Shown: positions 16,851-25,380 of the stretch, one piece after another
How positions within the stretch are numbered: the stretch's first letter is position 1
How the letters are laid out: every line of letters starts with the position of its first letter
NCBI GenBank assembly: GCA_000701725.1
Contig: JNJQ01000001.1
Coordinates: 124,001-188,000, forward strand
DNA length: 64,000 nucleotides
Direction: 5' to 3'
Source: Erysipelotrichaceae bacterium NK3D112
GTDB taxonomy: Bacteria; Bacillota_I; Bacilli_A; Erysipelotrichales; Erysipelotrichaceae
The notes under the pieces: generated by a model
Told to the model about the DNA's origin: nothing
Databases searched by the model: none
The model's input: the letters and a program-made list of their open reading frames with translations, nothing else
Made by a program: the position numbers and the translations under genes

Positions 16851-17083
16851 CAGGTTTGCAATTTAGCCCCAACTGAAAAGCAATACAATCAGACACAGCA
16901 AATATGAACTCTGCACCCGTCTTTGCGAAGGATGGGTGCTTTTATTTTGTTTTGCTTCTGACGGCTGCGGATTATTGTGCACTAAAATTTTTCCCCCTTT
17001 TGTCCACCGCAAGCCGATTTTTTTGATTTTTGCTTCTGTTTGCCGCTTACAATAAGCTTGGAAACAGTTTGACGGAGGCAAAT
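16851..17083. other. intergenic region inside the element, between tniQ pair and cargo
   Basis: It holds the terminator at 16913-16944, then a run of pyrimidine-rich sequence and CTTACAATAAGC, ending with the ACGGAGG ribosome site of the next gene. I see no further gene and no repeat array here. Confidence 0.6.
16913..16944 (+). terminator. terminator of the tniQ pair
   Basis: GCACCC (16913-16918) and GGGTGC (16934-16939), extended inward by GTC/GGA-type pairing, followed by TTTT. Confidence 0.75.
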
Positions 17084-17290
17084 ATGCTTATAAAAGCAAG
17101 AATCAAGTGCTTGGCAACTTATGATGCAGTAGTGGAAATACCTGACGGTGTGAAGAATATTGAAGAGTATATTCTGTATGAAGAACCTGATTTGGATGTT
17201 AGCAATCTTCAGTTTTATGAGGATCTGGATCATGGTTTTCTGATGTCATATCAAATCGTAGAGAACAACTGTCCTGATCAAAAAGCATAA
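17084..17290 (+). CDS. small cargo protein of unknown function
   Basis: 68 residues, MLIKARIKCLATYDAVVEIP..., starting at the ATG that follows ACGGAGG. It is acidic with no transmembrane segment or DNA-binding motif that I can see. The frame is open upstream to 17030, without a ribosome site. Position in the cargo, upstream of the restriction-modification genes, gives no clear clue to function. Confidence 0.6.
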   Translation: MLIKARIKCLATYDAVVEIPDGVKNIEEYILYEEPDLDVSNLQFYEDLDHGFLMSYQIVENNCPDQKA

Positions 17291-17461
17291 CGAATAGGCT
17301 TTACAAACCATGCAATTTGTAAAATTTTTGACAAATAGACTTAAAATGTCAAAATTTGCAGGATTTTTCCGATCTTTCAAATTTCGACTGATTTGAAAAT
17401 CTCTCCATATTATCCATCCTTCGAAAGGATTATTCTTACCATGTCAGGAGGAAATCATAGA
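17291..17461. other. AT-rich intergenic region with inverted repeat
   Basis: TTGACA (17328-17333) and TGTCAA (17347-17352) are inverted around an AT-rich spacer, flanked by TGCAATTT and AAATTTGCA, giving a longer imperfect dyad. It could be an operator for the downstream cargo. The ribosome site AGGAGG of the next gene is at its end. Confidence 0.35.
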
Positions 17462-17665
17462 ATGGCAAAGAAATTATCAGTGACTTGGGCATTGATCACT
17501 GGACTGAAAATGTATGACAGGGGAGATGCTCCAATAATCCGCAGTCTTATTACGGGACTTGAATTGAGATCGATCTTAAACTTCTTATATGGGCTTGGCT
17601 TAACGCCACATGAACTGGACAGGCTGACAGAAAATGAATCTGTTTGTCCGGAAATGCAGGGGTAG
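17462..17665 (+). CDS. small cargo protein of unknown function
   Basis: 67 residues, MAKKLSVTWALITGLKMYDR..., with AGGAGG ten bases upstream. An alternative ATG at 17441 would add seven residues but starts before that site. The sequence is mildly amphipathic and helical (SILNFLYGLGLTPHELDRL). No known family is evident. Confidence 0.55.
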   Translation: MAKKLSVTWALITGLKMYDRGDAPIIRSLITGLELRSILNFLYGLGLTPHELDRLTENESVCPEMQG

Positions 17666-17847
17666 CATTATTCAATGAGGGATAGAGGAGATTTGAAATT
17701 CGAAAACATTTTCTCGAAAAATTGTGTTATTCGTGTTTTTGACTACCAGATGATGAAAAAATAGTACTGTGAGATTTAGGGATTATATGAGCCTGTGCTG
17801 GAAAGCGCGGGCTTTTATTATGTCTGAACTCCTATAAGGAGAAATGG
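17666..17847. other. leader of the restriction-modification genes
   Basis: It contains a hairpin with a T-rich tail (AGCCTGTGC...GCGCGGGCTTTT, about 17789-17818) directly ahead of the first mod gene's ribosome site (AAGGAG). This could be a terminator of the preceding gene or an attenuator that limits mod/res expression. Confidence 0.4.
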
Positions 17848-19956
17848 ATGGCTATTATTGACTCATTATTAGATCAGGTTTCCGACGGAACTTTGCGTAA
17901 TCGCTTAAAGGATGAATTCAAAAAGGCGCAAAACGGCAGAAAATTCGGGTTAGTGTTCGAGGATCATCTGCCGGAAAGCACACCGCTTTATGATGTGCCT
18001 GTGAAAAAAGGTATGAAAGCAGTTGTGAGAAACAGTAAAAATGACGACATATATATTGTGAAGCGTCTCGATGATGATACTGCAGTATGTGAGAATACGG
18101 TAACAGGTGAAACCCGCATGTTTCAGAAAGATGATCTTGTGACTGTAGCTGAATTTGGGGATCCGATCTATCCGTATCTTGAAAAGCTGGACAACGTTTG
18201 TAACGCACCGGACAGTGACCTGTGGCATACCCTGATTGAGGCTGATAACTATCATGCCTTGCAACTTTTAGAGTATTTGTATGCTGGCAAAGTGGATTGT
18301 ATTTATATTGATCCACCTTATAACACCGGTGCTAAAGACTGGAAATATAACAACAATTACGTTGATGGAACAGACGTATATCGACACAGCAAATGGCTTT
18401 CGTTCATGGAAAAGCGTTTGAAGTTGGCTAAAAAGCTTCTTAACCCAAAAGAATCCGTTTTGATTGTCACGATCGACGAAAAAGAATATCTGCACTTAGG
18501 AATGCTGTTGGAACAGATGTTTCCTGAAGCGAAGATGCAGATGGTAAGTTCTGTGATTAACGTGAAAGGTGTAGCTCGTGATAAAGAATTTTTTAGAGCA
18601 AATGAATATATTTATTTTGTTCGATTTGGTTCTTGTTCTGTGAACTCATTGGATTTATCAGATGAATGGCTTGGCAATGTCAAAAAGAGTGGTAGGGATA
18701 AGTTAAGGCTTGGCTCTATGTTGCGTTCGGGTAGTAATAGTCACAGAAATCATTCGCCTGGATGTTTTTATCCGATTTTGTTTAAGCAAGATGGCACGTA
18801 TGTTGGTACAGGTGAACCGATTGCTATTGGTGTGGATAGACACAGTATTGCGTTTCCTGATGGTATTGTTGCTGTTTGGCCTATTCATAAAGACGGGTCT
18901 GAAGGTGTGTGGCAATATGGGCGAGACGGTTTTTGTGATTTGGTGAACAGAGGTCTTGTGTTTTTTGGTAAGTTAAATGGTGATAAAATCGGTATTTCTT
19001 ATGCACCGAAAGGTGTTCAAAAGAAAATTACAGATGGTTTATTTAAAATAAGTGGTATGAATGCTGATGGAAGTGTAATTATTGATGATAGTAATTATGG
19101 CGGAAGTTTTATTCCGAATAATCAATGGTCTATTACATCACATAATGCTACTGAATATGGCACAAAATTAAATTTGAGTTTAATGCCAGATCGCAAGTTT
19201 CCTTATCCTAAATCTCTTTATGCCGTAGAAGATGTACTTCGTTTCTTTGTTGCAAACAAACCCAATGCTCTTATCGTAGATTTCTTTGCTGGATCAGGGA
19301 CAACACTTCACGCCACAATGCTTCTAAATCATCTTGATGGCGGACATCGCAGATGTATTCTTGTTACTAACAACGAAGTTTCAAATGATGAGGCTAAAAC
19401 GTTGACGAAGCAAGGATTACAGCCGGGCAATCCTGATTGGGAAAAACATGGAATTGCCAGATATGTGACATGGCCTCGAACAAAAGCGGCAATCACCGGC
19501 ATTAACACGCTTGGAGAACCAATTAAAGGCAATTATAAATTCACAGAGGAATTCCCAATGTCGGACGGTTTTAAAGCGAATGCCGTCTTTTTTAAACTCG
19601 GTTTCCTCGATAAATACAGTGTTGTACTTGGACAACAGTTTAATGAGTTGCTGCCAGTTTTATGGATGAAAGCTGGATGTCACGGTGAATGCCCTAAAAA
19701 CGATGGGAAAAAGATCCCTGGAAAGCTTGTACTTCCTGAAAATCAAATGGCAATTCTTACAAAAGAAAGTTTGTTCAAATTGTTCTGTGACGAAGTAAAA
19801 AAAGACGATAGACTGAAAACAATCTACATTGTTACTGACTCAGCCGATGGTTATAAATCGATGATTTCACATTTTAAAGATCGCGATACATATCAGTTAT
19901 ATCGTGATTATCTTGATAATTTCCGCATTAACACCATAAACACACGAAGATGTTGA
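17848..19956 (+). CDS. mod: type III restriction-modification methyltransferase, Mod copy 1
   Basis: 702 residues. Motif IV is DPPYNTG at about residue 154 and motif I is FFAGSGTT at about 479. This order (IV before I) marks a beta-class N6-adenine methyltransferase, as in all type III Mod proteins. The region between residues about 215 and 450 holds the target-recognition domain. The N- and C-terminal parts closely match the second Mod, while the middle differs. Mod alone methylates one strand of an asymmetric site, and with Res it cuts pairs of sites. Confidence 0.93.
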   Translation: MAIIDSLLDQVSDGTLRNRLKDEFKKAQNGRKFGLVFEDHLPESTPLYDVPVKKGMKAVVRNSKNDDIYIVKRLDDDTAVCENTVTGETRMFQKDDLVTVAEFGDPIYPYLEKLDNVCNAPDSDLWHTLIEADNYHALQLLEYLYAGKVDCIYIDPPYNTGAKDWKYNNNYVDGTDVYRHSKWLSFMEKRLKLAKKLLNPKESVLIVTIDEKEYLHLGMLLEQMFPEAKMQMVSSVINVKGVARDKEFFRANEYIYFVRFGSCSVNSLDLSDEWLGNVKKSGRDKLRLGSMLRSGSNSHRNHSPGCFYPILFKQDGTYVGTGEPIAIGVDRHSIAFPDGIVAVWPIHKDGSEGVWQYGRDGFCDLVNRGLVFFGKLNGDKIGISYAPKGVQKKITDGLFKISGMNADGSVIIDDSNYGGSFIPNNQWSITSHNATEYGTKLNLSLMPDRKFPYPKSLYAVEDVLRFFVANKPNALIVDFFAGSGTTLHATMLLNHLDGGHRRCILVTNNEVSNDEAKTLTKQGLQPGNPDWEKHGIARYVTWPRTKAAITGINTLGEPIKGNYKFTEEFPMSDGFKANAVFFKLGFLDKYSVVLGQQFNELLPVLWMKAGCHGECPKNDGKKIPGKLVLPENQMAILTKESLFKLFCDEVKKDDRLKTIYIVTDSADGYKSMISHFKDRDTYQLYRDYLDNFRINTINTRRC

Positions 19957-20114
19957 AAAATAAAGCAAGAACAACTAGCGTTCTATAGCGTTGTTCGGCA
20001 TTACAATTTATATAAAATTAAAGAAAATTACCTAATAATTTGTTTCTGACATGCTACTATTTATTTAATGATTTGCAGGTCTACAGAGAAGACAAATAGA
20101 AGAAAGGTGAACGT
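19957..20114. other. intergenic region between the two mod genes
   Basis: GAACAAC and GTTGTTC (about 19968-19995) make a hairpin without a T-run. The remainder is AT-rich with a TGCTACTATTTATTTAAT stretch that could hold a promoter. The second mod has its own ribosome site (GAAAGGTGA). The two methyltransferases may therefore be separately expressed. Confidence 0.45.
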
Positions 20115-22091
20115 ATGCAAGCAATCGACGCTTTGATTGAACAAGTCAACGATGAAAAACTGAAGGAAAGGTTGAAACAAGAAGTACGCAAGTTGCAAGA
20201 TAACAAGAAATTTGGTCTTGTTTTTGAAAACCACCTTCCCGAAGCGACACCGTTATACGGTGCGAAGATAACAAAAGGTTCGAAAGTCACTGAGAAGAAC
20301 GGAAAGTTTGACCGGTTTTATGTTGTTCGTGAAATCAATGGTGATGAGGCAATTTGTGAACAGACAATAACCGGCATTATGTCCGTTAAACATCTTAACG
20401 ATTTACTTCCTGTTGCTGAGTTTGGAGATCCAATCTATCCGTCACTGAAAAAGATTGATCATGTCATGAATGCGCTGGATTCCGATCTTTGGCATACACT
20501 GATCGAAGCAGACAATTATCATGCGCTTCAGTTACTGGAGTATCTCTATGCCGGCAAAGTTGATTGTATCTACATCGATCCACCATACAACACAGGTGCT
20601 AAAGACTGGAAATACAACAATGATTATGTAGATGGTAACGATAGCTATCGGCACAGCAAGTGGTTATCGTTCATGGAGAAAAGACTCAAGCTTGCAAAGA
20701 AATTGTTGAACCCTGCAAATGGTGTATTGATTTGTGCAATTGACGATAACGAGCTGAATACGCTTGGGCTATTGTTAGAAGAGGTTTTTAGCGGCTATAA
20801 AAGGTTTTGCATAACTGTTGTTCATAACCCTAATGGGAATCAAGGTAAAAACTTTGGGGTTTCAAACGAGTTTGTTTACTTTGTTCTACCTACAGGAAAT
20901 CAGATCCTCAGTTTGGAGAATAGAACAGATACACCAGATGTTAGACCTTTAAGAGACGTATCTGGAAACAGCAATCTTAGAACTGATGCCAAAAACTGCT
21001 TTTACCCGATTTTTGTAAAAAATAACGAAATAATTGGATTTGGAGATGTATGTGAAAATGATTTTCACCCTGCTAGTGCAAATATTCTTAGAGAGGATGG
21101 CGTTTTAGAAATCTATCCAATAGATGCGAAGGGCATTGAAAAAAAGTGGGTATTTGCTAATAACACGGTAGAATCTATAAAAAACGAATTAAAGATAGAA
21201 TGGAACAAATCTCGCGGTATCTGGGATGTTATAAGATATAAAACACATTTTACATATAAAACTGTTTGGAATAAAAAAGAGTTTAGTGCAAATAGTTATG
21301 GCTCAAAATTGATAAATAACATATTTGGTGAAAAACGTTTTGATTATCCCAAATCTCTTTATGCTGTAAAAGAGTGTATTGCCGCAGTTTGTGGAGATAG
21401 GAAAAATGCACTGATTGTAGATTTTTTCGCCGGTTCAGGAACTACTCTTCACGCTGTGAATTTGCTCAACGCTGAAGATGGTGGCCATCGCATGTGCATT
21501 TGTGTGACAAACAATGAAGTTGGCCCTCAAAATGAAAAAAAATTAAGTAAGGAGGGTTTTCATCCAGGAGATGAAGAATGGGAAAGATTAGGTGTTGCTA
21601 AATATGTTACATGGCCGAGAACTGTTTGCAGTATTGAGGGCCATAATATCCATGGGGTTCCGTTGAAAGGAAATTACATCGGCTCGGACATTCCAATGGC
21701 GAACGGCTTCAAGGCTAATGTTATTTACTTTAAATTGGAATTTCTTAATAAAACGGCTGTGCGTATAGGTTTGCAGTTCAGAGAACTACTCTCTATTCTT
21801 TGGATGAAAGCAGGTGCACATGGTGAATGTCCTGAACTTTCAGGAGTGAATGTTCCGTCAATGATGATTTTACCGGAAAATCAAATGGCTATTCTGAAGA
21901 AAGAATCGCTTTATTCTGAGTTCTTAGAGAAAGTCAAAGCCGAGCCGTCTATTAAAACTCTGTATTTTGTTACGGACTCGATCGATAGCTATCGAAACAT
22001 GATCTCTGACTTTAGAGATTATGATACTTATCAACTATATTCGGATTATCTGAATAATTTCCGCATAAACGATGAGGAGGCAAGACAATGA
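20115..22091 (+). CDS. mod: type III restriction-modification methyltransferase, Mod copy 2
   Basis: 658 residues. DPPYNTG lies at about residue 155 and DFFAGSGTTLHA at about 437. The flanking segments are nearly the same as in Mod copy 1 (for example DLWHTLIEADNYHALQLLEY in both), but the region from about residue 205 to 400 is unrelated. A different DNA site is therefore expected. It overlaps res by ATGA, so this copy is coupled to the nuclease. Both copies are full-length with complete motifs. Confidence 0.93.
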   Translation: MQAIDALIEQVNDEKLKERLKQEVRKLQDNKKFGLVFENHLPEATPLYGAKITKGSKVTEKNGKFDRFYVVREINGDEAICEQTITGIMSVKHLNDLLPVAEFGDPIYPSLKKIDHVMNALDSDLWHTLIEADNYHALQLLEYLYAGKVDCIYIDPPYNTGAKDWKYNNDYVDGNDSYRHSKWLSFMEKRLKLAKKLLNPANGVLICAIDDNELNTLGLLLEEVFSGYKRFCITVVHNPNGNQGKNFGVSNEFVYFVLPTGNQILSLENRTDTPDVRPLRDVSGNSNLRTDAKNCFYPIFVKNNEIIGFGDVCENDFHPASANILREDGVLEIYPIDAKGIEKKWVFANNTVESIKNELKIEWNKSRGIWDVIRYKTHFTYKTVWNKKEFSANSYGSKLINNIFGEKRFDYPKSLYAVKECIAAVCGDRKNALIVDFFAGSGTTLHAVNLLNAEDGGHRMCICVTNNEVGPQNEKKLSKEGFHPGDEEWERLGVAKYVTWPRTVCSIEGHNIHGVPLKGNYIGSDIPMANGFKANVIYFKLEFLNKTAVRIGLQFRELLSILWMKAGAHGECPELSGVNVPSMMILPENQMAILKKESLYSEFLEKVKAEPSIKTLYFVTDSIDSYRNMISDFRDYDTYQLYSDYLNNFRINDEEARQ

Positions 22092-24925
22092 AAAGCAAAT
22101 TATTCCCATTTCAGGAGGATTCATTAAACCTCTTGCAGGATAGGGTCAATGATGCCCGGCTGTTGTTGAAGACAAATCATAACCAGCAGATTATCAGTTT
22201 TTCTGCACCGACTGGTTCAGGAAAGACAATCATCATGACGGCACTAATTGAAGCAATTATGTACGGCTCCGATAGAACCAGCATGGATCTTGATGCACGG
22301 TTTCTTTGGATCTCTGATTCTCCCGAACTGAACTATCAGAGCAGGAGCAAAATTGAACAGACATCTGATAGGATCAAGGTTAGCGCTATGGAAACGATTG
22401 ATCCGTATTTTGATGAAAAATACTTCAAGGCGGGGCGTGTATATTTTCTGAACACACAGAAGATCGGTAAAGATAAACTTCTTACCAGTAAAGGCGACAA
22501 CCGTTTGTATACGATCTGGGACACTATAAGGAATACGATAGAAGATTTTCCTGATCATTTTTATCTAATTATCGATGAAGCACATAAGGGAACGAAGAAT
22601 GATAAAGAAGCACGTGAAGCCATGTCTATCATGCAGAAACTCATTCTTGGTTCCAAAGAGAACGATCTTGGTCCAGTTCCGATTGTGATTGGTATGACTG
22701 CAACGCCACAGCGGTTTAATGAACTTATCGGCTTAACAACTGCAACTATTCACAGATGCCCAGTGTCTCCTGCGGATGTTCGTTCGTCCGGGCTTCTTAA
22801 AGATAAAGTTCTTGTAAACTATCCGGAAGATATCAATGCATATCGTGTTATGTCAATGCTTCAGGCAGCCGCGTCAGACTGGAGAAACAAGATCGATCAT
22901 TGGGATGCCTACCTCATCAGTCAGAAAGAACCATCTTTCAATCCGATCCTTGTAATTCAGGTTGAAGATGAAGCTGGTGGAAATGTTAGCGCAACAAATC
23001 TCAGTGAATGTCTTAGAACAATCGAGGAAGGATCTTCCATTACCCTGAGGTCTGAAGAAGTTGCGCATACTTTCAATGACTATGGCGATATACACGCTAA
23101 TGGAATCACAATTTCACATATTGACCCTTCACGAATTCAGGAAACGAGTTCTATTAAAGTTGTTTTCTTTAAGATGAACCTATCGACCGGATGGGACTGC
23201 CCAAGGGCAGAAACTATGATGTCTTTCAGAAGAGCGACTGACGCCACATATATTGCTCAGTTGCTTGGCCGAATGATAAGAACTCCTTTGGCTCGCAGAG
23301 TTGATTGGGATGATGAACTGAATACTGTCAGTCTGTTTCTACCTTTCTTCAATGAGAAGACTGTAGATGATGTGATCAAAGAATTGCGAGATGAAAGCGG
23401 TGGAGATGTTGCTACTGAAGTGCTCATAAAGGGAAGTACAGTAAACCTCACCGCCACGAAACATACTTTTACGAAAAAAAAGCCACTGCCATTGCTGAAA
23501 TCCAAGATCGTTAATAATGATCAGCACAATGAGACTGCCGAATCCAAAAAGAAAGATAGCTTATTGCCAGAAGATGATGGGAATAAGCAGAATCATCCAG
23601 ATAACGATTGGCTTGCAAAAACAGATGTTGGCAGCACTGATAAACACAATACAAATTCAAGCAAACCATCTGTTACTACCGAAATATACTCTGGTATTCC
23701 GAAACCCATTCCAGAAACAACACCGGCCAATGTTTCGATGGCTGAAGTTGATGTGGAAATCGATGGTGACAAGATCATCGAAGCCATCAATAATATGAAC
23801 ATCGTTACATATGCCGTCTCACAAGGAAAACGCGCACATCCTATTAAATCTCTATTTCGTCTCGCGAGTCTTCTTACCAATTCCGGTATCGGCAGTGGAA
23901 CAATGGATGAAGCAAAGGAAACTCTGGTTGATTATATATACTCTAAGGTTATGGCTCTGAAAGACTCTGGAGAATATAACATCAAGTATAAGAACATCAA
24001 GAATTTCAGAATCGATACCGCTGTAATTGATACATTCGGAAACGATTTTAAGCAGGAAGCTAAAAAATCAAAGAACGTTGAAACTTCCGACATTGATATT
24101 GAAAAAGAGTTCGATCAGGCAGAGAAAATTCTCCTCAGTGAAGGTCTTTCTCAAAGATACCTACAGAAGTATTGCCTATCAGATCTTGAGGAAGGGATGA
24201 TGGATATAATCATCTTCGTAAAGGATGCGAATTGTCTGAATTTCCTTGAAAACAAAGCCGATGATTTGTTTGTGGATATGTATAATCGCTTTACGCACAG
24301 CATGAAGAAAGCACCGGAGAAAGTTCGCACTGAGTACAATGAGATTGGCTATCTTGGAGCAACGATATCTCAGAGAACGTTTATGTTACCGAAATCGTTC
24401 AATTATCCAAAATCGCCGGGCGGGAATAAATATGCAACTCATCTGTATGTCAATGAGGATGGATATGCAACGATTAAATTGAACACTTGGGAAGATGCCG
24501 TCGTTCTTGAAGAAGAAAAGAGAGATGACTTCGTTTGCTGGATCAGAAATCCTGTCCGTGCATATTGGTCAATTGCTTTTCCCTGTAAGTCTGGCATTTC
24601 ACATTATGCAACATACCCGGATATTCTTATTGTACGTAAACACGGCTTTGAAGATTTCGTTTTAGATGTTCTCGAACCACATGATCCGACTAGGCGTGAT
24701 AACATCGAGAAGGCACACGCATTCGCTGAATATGCTGGTGATTTTCCTGGTGTATTTGGCAGGCTTCAGTTGATACGCCAAGTAAAAGGAGTTGACGGTA
24801 AATTCCATCTGAAACGGCTCGATTTAACTGATCTGGCTGTACGTACTAAAGTTCTTAAAGCTTCAACAAATGACGAACTGGATACAATCTTCGATAGTAA
24901 TGGCTTCTTCAACGAGAATTATTAA
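22088..24925 (+). CDS. res: type III restriction-modification nuclease/helicase subunit, Res
   Basis: 945 residues. The N-terminal superfamily 2 translocase has Walker A APTGSGKT (about residues 40-47), DEAH (about 162-165), motif III ATPQRF and motif VI QLLGRMIRTPLAR (about 389-400). A long linker follows. The C-terminal part has the nuclease-like segment YPDILIVRKHGFEDFVLDVLEPHD. The usual (D/E)xK lysine position is His in E-P-H, a variant discussed separately. It cleaves DNA after ATP-driven communication between two sites. Coupling to the second Mod is by a 4-base overlap. Confidence 0.92.
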   Translation: MKSKLFPFQEDSLNLLQDRVNDARLLLKTNHNQQIISFSAPTGSGKTIIMTALIEAIMYGSDRTSMDLDARFLWISDSPELNYQSRSKIEQTSDRIKVSAMETIDPYFDEKYFKAGRVYFLNTQKIGKDKLLTSKGDNRLYTIWDTIRNTIEDFPDHFYLIIDEAHKGTKNDKEAREAMSIMQKLILGSKENDLGPVPIVIGMTATPQRFNELIGLTTATIHRCPVSPADVRSSGLLKDKVLVNYPEDINAYRVMSMLQAAASDWRNKIDHWDAYLISQKEPSFNPILVIQVEDEAGGNVSATNLSECLRTIEEGSSITLRSEEVAHTFNDYGDIHANGITISHIDPSRIQETSSIKVVFFKMNLSTGWDCPRAETMMSFRRATDATYIAQLLGRMIRTPLARRVDWDDELNTVSLFLPFFNEKTVDDVIKELRDESGGDVATEVLIKGSTVNLTATKHTFTKKKPLPLLKSKIVNNDQHNETAESKKKDSLLPEDDGNKQNHPDNDWLAKTDVGSTDKHNTNSSKPSVTTEIYSGIPKPIPETTPANVSMAEVDVEIDGDKIIEAINNMNIVTYAVSQGKRAHPIKSLFRLASLLTNSGIGSGTMDEAKETLVDYIYSKVMALKDSGEYNIKYKNIKNFRIDTAVIDTFGNDFKQEAKKSKNVETSDIDIEKEFDQAEKILLSEGLSQRYLQKYCLSDLEEGMMDIIIFVKDANCLNFLENKADDLFVDMYNRFTHSMKKAPEKVRTEYNEIGYLGATISQRTFMLPKSFNYPKSPGGNKYATHLYVNEDGYATIKLNTWEDAVVLEEEKRDDFVCWIRNPVRAYWSIAFPCKSGISHYATYPDILIVRKHGFEDFVLDVLEPHDPTRRDNIEKAHAFAEYAGDFPGVFGRLQLIRQVKGVDGKFHLKRLDLTDLAVRTKVLKASTNDELDTIFDSNGFFNENY

Positions 24926-24948
24926 GTTTGCTGCAGAGGAAGAGTGTT

Positions 24949-25125
24949 ATGTCAAAAGTGAAGAAAGACGCCAAAATTGTTAACTTCAACTTGAGTGTTG
25001 AAGTTATTGAAGCATTAACGAAATACTGTGAAGAGACAGGACGTACTAAGACAGCCGCTGTAGAACGCTTTGTCATGAAGGGCATCAAAGAGTATGAGGA
25101 GTCCAAAGAAAATGATAAATCGTAA
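24949..25125 (+). CDS. ribbon-helix-helix DNA-binding protein
   Basis: 58 residues from the ATG at 24949, which follows AGAGGAAG. An upstream TTG in frame is possible but less likely. The pattern KIVNFNLSVEVIEALTKYCEETGRTKTAAVERFVMKGI is the Arc/CopG beta-strand plus two helices. It sits between res and tnsA. It could repress the restriction genes, tnsABC, or both. No toxin partner is adjacent, so an antitoxin role is not supported. Confidence 0.72.
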   Translation: MSKVKKDAKIVNFNLSVEVIEALTKYCEETGRTKTAAVERFVMKGIKEYEESKENDKS

Positions 25126-25278
25126 TAATGAAAGTTTGAGGTCTATACATAAATAATACAAACAGCAAAAATCAAATAAATGCATTCTTTGCGCTGTTAA
25201 GCATTAAATTTAACAAGTTCTATCCTTATATAATTGTGAAGTGGAAGCACGCAACTAAAAATCTTATATAAATAGCAT

Positions 25279-25308
25279 GGATCGGCCAGTATTGGCCGAT
25301 CCTTTTTT
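25279..25308 (+). terminator. strong terminator between cargo and tnsA
   Basis: GGATCGGCCA (25279-25288), loop GTAT, TGGCCGATCC (25293-25302), then TTTTTT: a perfect 10-bp stem. It separates transcription of cargo from the transposase operon. Confidence 0.9.
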
Positions 25309-25311
25309 GTT

Positions 25312-25329
25312 TTTATAGTCAACTATAAA
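25312..25329. promoter_or_regulatory. palindrome upstream of tnsA, candidate operator
   Basis: Perfect 8-bp arms, TTTATAGT and ACTATAAA, separated by two bases, 20-25 bp upstream of the tnsA promoter. Small spaced palindromes of this kind suit a ribbon-helix-helix dimer, and such a gene ends 187 bp upstream. Confidence 0.5.
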
Positions 25330-25380
25330 GGCTTTTTCTTTTGAAAATGTGGTACTGTAATATGCAAAGGAACGTTGAAA

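Larger units (their letters stand above)
25126..25380. other. control region between cargo and tnsABC
   Basis: The 249-bp gap holds the cargo terminator (25279-25308), a perfect dyad TTTATAGT-CA-ACTATAAA (25312-25329) and the tnsA promoter region (extended -10-like TGGTACTGT at 25350-25358). The first 150 bases, AT-rich, hold no gene I can support. Confidence 0.6.

Noticed and set aside
16851-17847. Possible CRISPR array or guide RNA region linked to the TniQ genes
   Set aside because: No repeated spacer-repeat pattern is visible and no Cas gene is present; the region reads as ordinary gaps around two small genes.
17848-22091. The two mod genes as one gene broken by a frameshift or duplication debris
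   Set aside because: Both have complete N-termini, catalytic motifs and C-termini with separate ribosome sites and a 158-bp gap, so they are two full genes.
24949-25125. Ribbon-helix-helix gene as the antitoxin of a toxin-antitoxin pair
   Set aside because: No toxin-like gene follows or precedes it; the adjacent genes are res and tnsA.
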